12,686 nt of DNA from Geodermatophilaceae bacterium (lineage in GTDB: Bacteria > Actinomycetota > Actinomycetes > Mycobacteriales > Geodermatophilaceae), in assembly GCA_013812385.1 (NCBI GenBank), contig JACCTM010000304.1, positions 1-12,686 of the forward strand, in the 5' to 3' direction. Shown here one piece after another: positions 1-7,094 of the stretch (position 1 is the first letter of the stretch; each line of letters starts with the position of its first letter). The position numbers and the translations under genes were made by a program. Under the pieces are notes generated by a model that was given only the letters and a program-made list of their open reading frames with translations, was not told the DNA's origin and did no database searches.

Positions 1-87
1 GGACCGACTGTGGGGGCCACTGCGCCGCCCGTGGCCGCCGAGGTTCCCCAGACCAAGCCGTACCCGGAGTACGACCAGCCGCGCTGA
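1..87 (+). CDS. tatA: C-terminal tail of a TatA-like Sec-independent translocase subunit (5' end outside the window)
   Basis: Only the last 28 codons are present, read in the frame that begins at base 1 and ends at TGA 85-87. The residues are rich in Pro, Ala, Glu and Gln and end in YPEYDQPR. This fits the long, disordered, proline-rich tail of actinobacterial TatA but carries no diagnostic motif. The identification rests on position: tatC starts 101 bases downstream on the same strand, and tatA-tatC-helY is the actinobacterial order. TatA forms the size-adjustable membrane passage for folded proteins bearing a twin-arginine signal. The transmembrane helix and amphipathic helix lie upstream and cannot be checked. 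An unrelated protein with a Pro-rich tail is possible but less likely. Confidence 0.6.
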   Translation, partial: GPTVGATAPPVAAEVPQTKPYPEYDQPR

Positions 88-92
88 ACCGA

Positions 93-106
93 CCCGCACA
101 CGCGGG
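93..106 (+). other. Short intercistronic stem-loop between tatA and tatC
   Basis: CCCGC (93-97) pairs with GCGGG (102-106) around a 4-base loop ACAC. The hairpin starts 5 bases after the tatA stop codon. No T-run follows, so it is not a classical intrinsic terminator. It could protect the tatA message 3' end or attenuate transcription into tatC, but in GC-rich DNA a 5-bp stem may be chance. Confidence 0.3.
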
Positions 107-188
107 GAGCACGGCAGCGCCGGTGACCTGGCAGCCGTTCCGACCCACCGTCCGCTGAACGTCCCGTCGAGCAGGGAGCCCTGATCCG

Positions 189-1178
189 GTGACCGGCCCG
201 GCCAAACGCCGCTTCCGCGGCAACTTCGGGCGCTGGCGTCAGCGGGACAACGCCGAAGCGACGATGAGCCCGGTCTCGCATCTGCAGGAACTGCGCAACC
301 GGCTGGTCAAGGCGTTCGTGTTCATCTTCGTCGCAGGCGTCGCAACGTTCATCTGGTACAACAACGGGCTGCTCGACTTCATCAAGGCGCCTTATTGCGA
401 CCTCCCCGAGACGCTTCGGTTCAGCGTCGAGGGCCAGGACTGCACGCTGATCGTCACCGATGTTCTGGGTGGCTTCCTGCTCCGGTTGAAGGTGGCCTTC
501 ATCGGCGGGATCATCCTGTCCTCGCCGTTCTGGCTCTACCAGCTGTGGGCCTTCGTGACGCCCGGGCTCAAACGCAACGAGAAGCGCTACACGGTGGTCT
601 TCGTCGGCCTGTCGTCGTTGCTGTTCGCCGGCGGGACCGTGCTGGCCTACATCACCCTGCGCAACGGACTCAAGCTGCTTCTCGGCATTGCCGGCGAGGG
701 CGTGACGCCTCTGCTCACGGCACCGGAGTACGTGAGCTTCGTCGTCCTGCTCCTGGTGGCATTCGGCATATCGTTCCAGGTGCCACTTGTCGCGCTGATG
801 CTGAACTTTATCGGCGTCCTGTCCTATCAGCTGATGGCCAAGAGCCGGCGATGGGCGTTCTTCCTGACCCTGGTCTTCGCTGCCTTCATCACCCCCACGC
901 AGGACCCGTTCACCATGCTGGCCATGGCGGGCCCGATGATCCTGCTTTTCGAGGCGGCGATCCAGGTGGCTCGGGTCCTGGATCGGCGACGGGCCAAGCG
1001 GGACGCGCTCACCGGCTTCCACGACATCGATGACGACGAGGCATCGCCCCTGGATGCCTCCCCGTCGAGGCTGGACGAGCAGCCCGTTCTCGAATCTCCG
1101 GCGCCGATCGATGAGCCGATCGTGACGGCGGATCGCCATGACGAGGAGCCGGACCCGAGCGCCGGACCGGCTCGGTAG
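189..1178 (+). CDS. tatC: Twin-arginine translocase subunit TatC
   Basis: TatC recognises the twin-arginine signal peptide and nucleates the Tat translocon in the cytoplasmic membrane, which exports folded proteins. The 329-residue product has the family signatures: HLQELRNRL at 31-39 before the first helix, the cytoplasmic loop FVTPGLKRNEKR at 122-133, FGISFQVPL at 192-200 and ITPTQDPFTM at 234-243. Six hydrophobic segments lie near 41-58, 102-123, 136-156, 183-208, 222-236 and 241-258. The C-terminal 65 residues are acidic and Pro-rich, probably disordered and cytoplasmic. GTG 189 is preferred over ATG 264 (residue 26) because the basic N-terminal extension is also present in mycobacterial TatC, and AGGGAG at 173-178 gives a good ribosome site. 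It follows the tatA-like gene and lies 3 bases before the lipid kinase, so the three are probably co-transcribed. Confidence 0.97.
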   Translation: MTGPAKRRFRGNFGRWRQRDNAEATMSPVSHLQELRNRLVKAFVFIFVAGVATFIWYNNGLLDFIKAPYCDLPETLRFSVEGQDCTLIVTDVLGGFLLRLKVAFIGGIILSSPFWLYQLWAFVTPGLKRNEKRYTVVFVGLSSLLFAGGTVLAYITLRNGLKLLLGIAGEGVTPLLTAPEYVSFVVLLLVAFGISFQVPLVALMLNFIGVLSYQLMAKSRRWAFFLTLVFAAFITPTQDPFTMLAMAGPMILLFEAAIQVARVLDRRRAKRDALTGFHDIDDDEASPLDASPSRLDEQPVLESPAPIDEPIVTADRHDEEPDPSAGPAR

Positions 1179-1181
1179 CTC

Positions 1182-2102
1182 ATGGCCGGCAAGGCCGACG
1201 TCACCCTGCTCGTCAACCCGCATGCCGGCCGTGGCAGGGCCGCAGCCACGGCGCATCAGGTGGCCGCACACCTCGGTGCTCGCGGCCTACGGGCCACAGT
1301 GTCGTCGGCTGAATCGGTGCCTGCCATGCGCGCCATCGCTGCCGAGGTGGTGCAGCACGGTGATACCGGCCTCATTGTCATCGGCGGCGACGGAATGATT
1401 CATCTGGCCATTCAGGAAATCGCCGAAACCTGCACCGCGCTCGGCATCGTTCCGGCCGGGACGGGTAATGATTTCGCCACCGCACTCGCCCTACCTGGCG
1501 ACGTGCCCGCCGCGACAGCGGGCATCGCCGATGCTCTCGAGGCCGGCGAGCATCGCCGCGTGGACCTGGCGCGGTGCGGTCAGCGATGGTGGGCCAGCGT
1601 CCTGTGCGCTGGCTTCGACTCGGCAGTCAACGACCGCGCCAATCGAATGCGCTGGCCACATGGTCCCCGGCGCTACGATCTGGCACTGCTCGTGGAGCTC
1701 GCCAGGCTACGAGCCGTGCCGATAATCCTGGATCTGGATGGCCGAACCGTGAGCCTTGACGCCACCCTGGTAGCCGTCGGGAACACGTCGACCTACGGAG
1801 GCGGGATCCCGATCTGCCCCCGGGCCGACCCGAGCGACGGCTTGCTCGAGATCACCGTGGTCGGCCGGATCAGCCGGCGACAGTTGATCCGCGTCACCCC
1901 GACCCTGCGCCGCGGCGAGCACCTGGCTCATCCCGCGGTCCGCTCGTATCGAGCTCGCAGCATCTCCGTGCACTGCGCCGAGCCGGGGCTGATCACTGCC
2001 TACGCCGACGGGGAGCCGATCTCGGCCCTGCCCGTCACCGCGATCTGCCACCTCGGCGCTCTGCAGATCCTCCAGTCAGTAGCTGCGCAGCCGGGGTCAT
2101 AA
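1182..2102 (+). CDS. DagK/YegS-type lipid kinase (diacylglycerol kinase catalytic domain)
   Basis: A soluble ATP-dependent lipid kinase of the diacylglycerol/sphingosine kinase fold, expected to phosphorylate diacylglycerol or a related lipid and so recycle lipid to phosphatidic acid. Visible motifs in the 306-residue product: phosphate loop NPHAGRGR at 12-19, GGDGM at 68-72, PAGTGND at 91-97, YGGG..I.PRADPSDGLLE at 205-223 and YADGE at 274-278. The family core GGDGT is GGDGM here. I recall GGDGMVHL-type cores as common in actinobacterial members, so I do not read it as inactivating. The length is normal. ATG 1182 lies 3 bases after the tatC stop with no clear Shine-Dalgarno site, suggesting translational coupling. 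M. tuberculosis lacks a kinase gene at this place in the tatC-helY block. The lipid substrate cannot be read from the sequence. Confidence 0.92.
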   Translation: MAGKADVTLLVNPHAGRGRAAATAHQVAAHLGARGLRATVSSAESVPAMRAIAAEVVQHGDTGLIVIGGDGMIHLAIQEIAETCTALGIVPAGTGNDFATALALPGDVPAATAGIADALEAGEHRRVDLARCGQRWWASVLCAGFDSAVNDRANRMRWPHGPRRYDLALLVELARLRAVPIILDLDGRTVSLDATLVAVGNTSTYGGGIPICPRADPSDGLLEITVVGRISRRQLIRVTPTLRRGEHLAHPAVRSYRARSISVHCAEPGLITAYADGEPISALPVTAICHLGALQILQSVAAQPGS

Positions 2103-2105
2103 CCT
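2100..2105 (+). promoter_or_regulatory. Possible -10 element (TANNNT) for a leaderless helY transcript
   Basis: TAACCT at 2100-2105 begins on the TAA stop of the lipid kinase gene and lies 6 bases before GTG 2112, so transcription could start on or next to the start codon. No Shine-Dalgarno site precedes helY, which fits a leaderless message. There is no convincing -35 box and TANNNT is a loose pattern, so chance is quite possible. Confidence 0.25.
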
Positions 2106-2111
2106 TGTGTC

Positions 2112-4943
2112 GTGGCCACCCATGCGGATAACCACGCCCAGGCGCGAAACCGGGCGGCCTACCCGCAGCTGACCGAGTTTGCTGCCGAGATCGGCTTCGA
2201 GCTCGACGCGTTTCAGATCGAAGGCTGTCATGCCCTCGAAGACGGGCACGGTGCCCTGATCGCCGCACCGACCGGCGCCGGCAAGACCGTGGTGGGGGAG
2301 TTCGCCGTACACCTAGCTCTGCACGCGGGCCGAAAGTGCTTCTACACCACGCCGATCAAGGCGTTGTCCAACCAGAAGTACAGCGACCTCGTCCGTCGGT
2401 ACGGCCGCGACAAGGTGGGATTGCTCACCGGGGACCGGACCGAGAACGGCGACGCGCCGATCGTCGTGATGACCACCGAAGTCCTGCGCAACATGCTCTA
2501 CACCGGCTCCGGTGCGTTGCTTGGCCTGGGCTTCGTCGTCATGGACGAGGTGCACTACCTGGCCGACCGTTTTCGTGGGGCGGTCTGGGAGGAGGTGATC
2601 ATCCACCTGCCGGAGTCAGTGGCCCTGGTGTCGCTGTCGGCCACGGTCAGCAACGCCGAAGAGTTCGGTGCCTGGCTGGTCGCCGTACGAGGCGACACCG
2701 CGGTGGTGGTCAGCGACACCCGGCCCGTCCCGCTGTGGCAGCACATGATGGTCGGCACCCGACTGTTGGACCTGTTCGCGACCCGGAGACGCTCGGACGG
2801 TACGGGAACTCCGACGATGAATCCTCACCTCGAGCAGGCAGTACGCAACGCCCAGGCCAGGCTCTGGTCGACCGAGACATTAGGACGAGGCTCTGGCCGA
2901 GACCGCAACCGCACCGGTGGCTACGAGCGACGTCAACCGTGGCGCCCGCCGTACCGCGCCGATGTGCTGGCCCGACTCGACCGCGACGGCCTGCTGCCCG
3001 CCATCACTTTCATCTTCAGCCGGGCAAGTTGTGACGCCGCGGTGGTCCAGGTCCTGCGCAGTGGATTGCGACTGACCACCGAAGAGGAACGCGACCAGAT
3101 CACCGCGATCGTTGACAAGCACTGCGCCGACCTACCGGATGACGATCTGGCGATCCTCGGCTATTGGGACTGGGTCGAGGCTCTGCGGGCCGGTATCGCA
3201 GCTCACCACGCGGGCCTCATTCCGGCCTTCAAGGAGACCGTGGAGGAGCTGTTCGTCCGGGGGCTGGTCAAGGCCGTCTTCGCGACGGAGACCCTTGCAT
3301 TGGGCATCAACATGCCCGCCAGATCGGTCGTGTTGGAGCGGCTGACGAAATGGAACGGCGACCAGCACGCCCCACTGACCGCGGGGGAATACACCCAACT
3401 GACCGGGCGGGCCGGCCGGCGGGGGATCGACATCGACGGACACGCGGTCGTGCTGTGGTCACCGGAGGTCGACGCGGCGGGGGTCGGTGGGCTCGCGTCG
3501 ACCCGCACATACCCCTTGCGGTCCTCGTTCACGCCGTCCTACAACATGGCCGCCAACCTCGTTGCTCAGCTCGGCCGGGCCGCTGCTCGTGATCTGTTGG
3601 GATCCTCCTTCGCCCAGTTCCAAGCCGACCGTGATGTCGTCGGCCTACAGCGGCGGCTCACTACGCATTCGAAATCCCTTGCCGAATTCGCGGCGGCGAT
3701 GACCTGCGATCTCGGAGATTTCACCACCTACGAAGACCTGCGGATGGAGTTGAGCCGGCGCGAGGCCGAGTTGTCCCGCGTGGGGGACCGCCAGCGGCGC
3801 GGCGATGCCATCCAGGCGCTGGAGCAGCTACGGGTCGGGGACGTGATCCGCGTACCGCACGGCCGACGACAAGGTCTGGCCGTAGTCCTCGATCCCGGCC
3901 TGTCGCCACTGTCCGATCCGCGCCCGCTCGTCCTGACCGAGCAGCGTTGGGCCGGGCGGTTGAGCGGCACCGACTTCCCTGTTCCTGCGCAGCCATTGGC
4001 CCGGATCAGGGTGCCCAAGAACTTCAATTACCGCAGTCCGGTCGCCCGCCGTGATCTCGCCTCCAGGCTGCGGACCGCACGAACCGAATCCGATCTCGGC
4101 CCTCGCCAGGTCAGCACCCGACGTCGCCGAGCCGCCGCAGAGGATGCCGAGATCGCTCGGCTTCGCGCTGACTTGCGTGCCCATCCGAGCCATCAGTGCC
4201 CCGCCCGGGAGGAACACGCTCGCTGGGCTCGGCGCTGGAGTCAGCTCAGCCGGGAGACCGAGGCCCTGCGTGCTCGGATCGAGGAGCGCACCGGTTCGAT
4301 CGCCCGATCCTTCGACCGGATCTGTGCCCTTCTCGAGCACCTGGGCTACCTGACCGGTAAACCACCACCCGAGGCGCTGTCGGAGGCGGGCCGCGGGCTG
4401 ACCCGAATCTGGAGCGAGACAGATCTGGCCACCGCGGAGTGCCTGCGCGACGGAGTCTTCGACGGTCTCAGGCCGGCCGAACTCGCTGCGTGCGTCTCGG
4501 CCCTGGTCTACGAGGCACGCCGAGACGCACTGGCCGTCTGGTCCCCGCCGTCCCCCCTCGTCGGTGAGCGTCTGGCCGACGTAGAAGAGGTCGCCGGTCG
4601 ATTACGCGCGTTGGAGTCGGAGTACGGGCTGTCGCTGACCCGCGAGCTGGATCCGGGCTTCGCTGGTGCCGCGCTTCGGTGGGCCCGTGGGGAGTCACTG
4701 GACCGGGTTCTGCGCGCGGCCCGGGATGAGGGCACCGAGCTCACCGGTGGCGACTTCGTCCGCTGGACCCGCCAGCTCATCGACCTTCTCGGCCAACTTG
4801 CCAGGGTCGGCGATCTGTCCGACCGGGGTTCGTCAGCGGGCGCAACTGAGCGCGGCGTCGCCGGGGTGGCAGCGCGGGCAGTGACGGCTTTGCGTCGTGG
4901 CGTCGTCGAAGCGGGAGATCCTTCGGTAGTACACAATGTGTGA
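2112..4943 (+). CDS. helY: Ski2/Mtr4-like DEAD/DEAH-box helicase HelY
   Basis: A superfamily 2 helicase of the Ski2-like group, thought to unwind RNA or DNA by ATP hydrolysis in RNA turnover or repair. The 943-residue product (M. tuberculosis HelY is about 900) has motif I APTGAGKT at 52-59, motif Ia TPIKALSNQKY at 80-90, DEVH at 145-148, SAT at 176-178, FIFSR at 300-304 and motif VI QLTGRAGRRGID at 429-440. HHAGLIPAFKETVEELF at 365-381 and ALGINMPARSVV at 396-407 are typical of the Ski2 group. Residues about 500-740 form the arch-like insertion with a KOW-like strand pair near 574-594 (GDVIRVPHGRRQGLAVV), and the last 200 residues fit the DSHCT domain. An Arg/Gly-rich stretch near 224-280 is probably a flexible loop. 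GTG 2112 begins 9 bases after the kinase stop. The gene keeps its actinobacterial place after tatC. Confidence 0.96.
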   Translation: MATHADNHAQARNRAAYPQLTEFAAEIGFELDAFQIEGCHALEDGHGALIAAPTGAGKTVVGEFAVHLALHAGRKCFYTTPIKALSNQKYSDLVRRYGRDKVGLLTGDRTENGDAPIVVMTTEVLRNMLYTGSGALLGLGFVVMDEVHYLADRFRGAVWEEVIIHLPESVALVSLSATVSNAEEFGAWLVAVRGDTAVVVSDTRPVPLWQHMMVGTRLLDLFATRRRSDGTGTPTMNPHLEQAVRNAQARLWSTETLGRGSGRDRNRTGGYERRQPWRPPYRADVLARLDRDGLLPAITFIFSRASCDAAVVQVLRSGLRLTTEEERDQITAIVDKHCADLPDDDLAILGYWDWVEALRAGIAAHHAGLIPAFKETVEELFVRGLVKAVFATETLALGINMPARSVVLERLTKWNGDQHAPLTAGEYTQLTGRAGRRGIDIDGHAVVLWSPEVDAAGVGGLASTRTYPLRSSFTPSYNMAANLVAQLGRAAARDLLGSSFAQFQADRDVVGLQRRLTTHSKSLAEFAAAMTCDLGDFTTYEDLRMELSRREAELSRVGDRQRRGDAIQALEQLRVGDVIRVPHGRRQGLAVVLDPGLSPLSDPRPLVLTEQRWAGRLSGTDFPVPAQPLARIRVPKNFNYRSPVARRDLASRLRTARTESDLGPRQVSTRRRRAAAEDAEIARLRADLRAHPSHQCPAREEHARWARRWSQLSRETEALRARIEERTGSIARSFDRICALLEHLGYLTGKPPPEALSEAGRGLTRIWSETDLATAECLRDGVFDGLRPAELAACVSALVYEARRDALAVWSPPSPLVGERLADVEEVAGRLRALESEYGLSLTRELDPGFAGAALRWARGESLDRVLRAARDEGTELTGGDFVRWTRQLIDLLGQLARVGDLSDRGSSAGATERGVAGVAARAVTALRRGVVEAGDPSVVHNV

Positions 4944-4982
4944 GCCTTCTTCACCACCATCACCACCGGTCCCGATCCGATC

Positions 4983-4989
4983 AGAGGAG
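4983..4989 (+). promoter_or_regulatory. Ribosome binding site of the DUF4333 gene
   Basis: AGAGGAG at 4983-4989 lies 5 bases before ATG 4995 and is one of the strongest Shine-Dalgarno matches in the window. It fixes the start of the low-complexity membrane protein even though the N-terminus has no conserved domain. Confidence 0.75.
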
Positions 4990-4994
4990 CACCG

Positions 4995-6089
4995 ATGACC
5001 AACCCACCCCAGGGCGGTGGCGAGCAGCCGCACGGATCCTCGGATTCCGAGCAGCCGGCTACCGACGGTCGGCAATCGGGGTGGGGTCAACCGACGCCGG
5101 ACGCGCAGTCGAGGACTTCCGACCGCCCGGAGCACACCGAACCATCCGCGCCCTCGACCGAGGGACAGTCCGCCTCAGGCTGGGGCCAACCGCCCGCGCC
5201 CTCGACCTCGCAGTCATCCGCAACCGCCGGACAATCCTCGGGCTGGGGACCGCCGCCGGGGTCGCCGAGCCAGTACAACCCCGGCACACCGCAGGCTCAG
5301 CGGTCCTCGTCTGGCTGGGGTCAGCCGGCCACTCCTGATCAACCGGGCCCCACCAGCTGGGGAGCCTCCGCCGCAGACGCAGCTAGGGGTGGGTCGCCGA
5401 CCGGTTATTCCGGAACTGCCGCCCCCACGCAGCAGTTCAGCACCAGCGGTTCCGGCCCGCAGGGCCCGTCGACCAGTACGTACGGCAGCCAGTACCCCGC
5501 GCAGCAGTACGGCGGGCAGTCATCGGCATCCGGATTCGGCGCAACGGCGAGCCCGGGTGTCGGCAGCTACGGGCAGCCGGCACAGCAGTACGGCAGTCCG
5601 GCTGCCTACGGCGCTCCGCAGGGACAGCCCGGATACGCTCCGCCGCCGGTCAGCAGCCCGCTGGGACAACAGCAGGCATATGGCGGTCAGCCGATGTACG
5701 GGGCCCCACAGCAGGGCGGCTATCCCGGTCAGGGACCGGGCCACGGTTATGGCAGCGGCTACCCGAGCGCACCGCCCAAGAAGCGCAATACCGGTCTGCT
5801 GGTCTCCCTGGCGATAGCCGCGGTAGTCCTGATCGCGCTGGCCATAGTGCTCCCGATGTATGTGCTCAATAAGACCCTGCTCGACCAGGGGGCCGTCCAA
5901 CGCGATGTTGCGGTTCAGTTCGAGGACCAGGAAGGCGTCAGCGTCGAACTCGACTGTCCCTCCGACATGGAGGTCGAGGTCAGCCAGACCTACGAGTGCA
6001 CAGGCACGACCGCCGATTCCGAAGACGTCACCCTGGTCATCGAGATCACCGACGAGAACGGCAACTACACCTGGCAGGAAAAGCAGTAA
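4995..6089 (+). CDS. Single-pass membrane protein with Gly/Gln/Tyr/Trp-rich N-terminus and C-terminal DUF4333 domain
   Basis: The function is unknown. Residues 1-262 are low-complexity, rich in Gly, Ser, Pro and Gln with Trp and Tyr. SGWGQ or a close variant recurs at 28, 61, 82 and 106, with SWGAS at 121, followed by Tyr-Gly blocks such as QQYGG, QQYGS, AYGAP and MYGAP between 170 and 250. A basic PPKKR (260-264) precedes a single transmembrane helix near 267-291. The 70 outer residues carry the DUF4333 pattern with two cysteines, C321 in DCPSD and C335 in YECTG, which probably form a disulfide outside the cell. This implies an N-in, C-out topology with the repeat region in the cytoplasm. 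M. tuberculosis Rv2091c, also between helY and the exonuclease gene, has the same layout as I recall it. Co-transcription with helY is plausible (51-base gap). Confidence 0.88.
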   Translation: MTNPPQGGGEQPHGSSDSEQPATDGRQSGWGQPTPDAQSRTSDRPEHTEPSAPSTEGQSASGWGQPPAPSTSQSSATAGQSSGWGPPPGSPSQYNPGTPQAQRSSSGWGQPATPDQPGPTSWGASAADAARGGSPTGYSGTAAPTQQFSTSGSGPQGPSTSTYGSQYPAQQYGGQSSASGFGATASPGVGSYGQPAQQYGSPAAYGAPQGQPGYAPPPVSSPLGQQQAYGGQPMYGAPQQGGYPGQGPGHGYGSGYPSAPPKKRNTGLLVSLAIAAVVLIALAIVLPMYVLNKTLLDQGAVQRDVAVQFEDQEGVSVELDCPSDMEVEVSQTYECTGTTADSEDVTLVIEITDENGNYTWQEKQ

Positions 6090-6096
6090 CTCGATC

Positions 6097-7014
6097 TCAC
6101 CGCCAGCCCAGTGCCTCCCGCAATCTGTTGACCGCTGATTGCAACCCCCACCGCGTGGCGAGTTCGGCGAGCCGCTCGGGGTCGGCGGCCGTGCTCGGGA
6201 GTGACGCTGTCACGACAGGCAACGGGCAGTCCCGGCGTACCAGGACTACGTCGGGAGCCACGGAGAGGTAGTCCACTGCGGCGGCCAGCTTGCGCAGCAC
6301 ACCGGCGGTGAGCGCGCCGGTGGGAATGGCCCGACCGCGAGCTGCAGCGATGATGCCGTCGACGGAGCCATGAGCGAGGATGAGCGCCGCCGCGGTCTTG
6401 TCGCCGATTCCCTTGACTCCTGGTAAACCATCACTCGGATCACCGCGCAGAACTGCGTAATCGGCGTAGGCCTGACCGGGGATGCCGTACTTCGCGGTGA
6501 TCCAGGCCTCGTCGACGGTCTCCAGGTTGCCCAGGCCCTTGGCCGTGTAGAGGACTCGGATCGGCTGGTCGTCACGGACGAGTTGGAAGAGGTCCCGATC
6601 GCCGGTGACGACATCGACCGCGCCTGTGGCTTGCGTGGCCAGCGTGCCGATCACATCATCGGCCTCGAATCCGGGGGAGCCCAGCCGGCAGATTCCTGCG
6701 GCTGCCAACAGATCGGCGATGATCGGCACCTGGTGGCCCAGTCCATCGGGGGTGTCACCGAGTTCGGGCTCGTCCTGCACGACCCGATGAGCCTTGTACG
6801 ACGGGATTGCCTCGACCCGGAATGCCGGTCGCCAGTCGTCGTCCCAGCAGGCGACCAGCTCGGTGGGACGACGGGTCCGTACCAGAGTCGCGATCGCGTC
6901 GAGGAACCCCCGGGCCGCGTTCACCGGGATCCCGTCCGGTGAGACGACCGTGTCGGGCACTCCGTAGAACGTCCGGAAATACAGGCTGGCCGAGTCCAGC
7001 AGCATCAAACTCAC
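6097..7014 (-). CDS. Stand-alone 5'-3' exonuclease (Pol I N-terminal/FEN type)
   Basis: A metal-dependent 5' nuclease related to the N-terminal domain of DNA polymerase I, expected to remove RNA primers or 5' flaps. Visible metal-ligand motifs in the 305-residue product: LLDSASLYFR with D7, the arginine-containing DDDWRPAFR near 58-66, GFEADD at 115-120 (E117, D119, D120), TGDRDL at 137-142 (D139, D141) and GDPSDG at 191-196 (D192, D195). A helix-three-turn-helix, PGVKGIGDKTA at 198-208, follows. No polymerase domain follows, so this is a stand-alone nuclease like Rv2090. The start is GTG 7014. The frame stays open upstream to 7404, but that part is Arg/Pro-rich and antisense to the peptidase gene. 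ATG 7005 is an alternative start. The gene faces away from the peptidase gene and converges on the DUF4333 gene with 7 bases between stops. Confidence 0.94.
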   Translation of the reverse strand: MSLMLLDSASLYFRTFYGVPDTVVSPDGIPVNAARGFLDAIATLVRTRRPTELVACWDDDWRPAFRVEAIPSYKAHRVVQDEPELGDTPDGLGHQVPIIADLLAAAGICRLGSPGFEADDVIGTLATQATGAVDVVTGDRDLFQLVRDDQPIRVLYTAKGLGNLETVDEAWITAKYGIPGQAYADYAVLRGDPSDGLPGVKGIGDKTAAALILAHGSVDGIIAAARGRAIPTGALTAGVLRKLAAAVDYLSVAPDVVLVRRDCPLPVVTASLPSTAADPERLAELATRWGLQSAVNRLREALGWR

Positions 7015-7082
7015 CGGGCCAGACTGCCAGAGAAGTCGACGATCCCCGGCCCTGGTCAGCGGCGTCCACCGCGGCCGGCGAT

Positions 7083-7088
7083 TAGGCT
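7083..7088 (+). promoter_or_regulatory. Possible -10 element (TANNNT) for a leaderless peptidase transcript
   Basis: TAGGCT at 7083-7088 lies 6 bases before ATG 7095, placing a transcription start at or beside the A of the start codon. No Shine-Dalgarno site is present upstream of that ATG. The 80-base divergent space to the exonuclease start must hold at least one promoter. No clear -35 box is visible. Confidence 0.3.
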
Positions 7089-7094
7089 TCCGGG

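Noticed and set aside
4944..4990. CACCACCATCACCACC run after the helY stop, resembling a histidine tag
   Set aside because: It lies beyond the helY stop codon and just before the ribosome site of the next gene; it is not translated in the helY frame and there is no vector sequence nearby.
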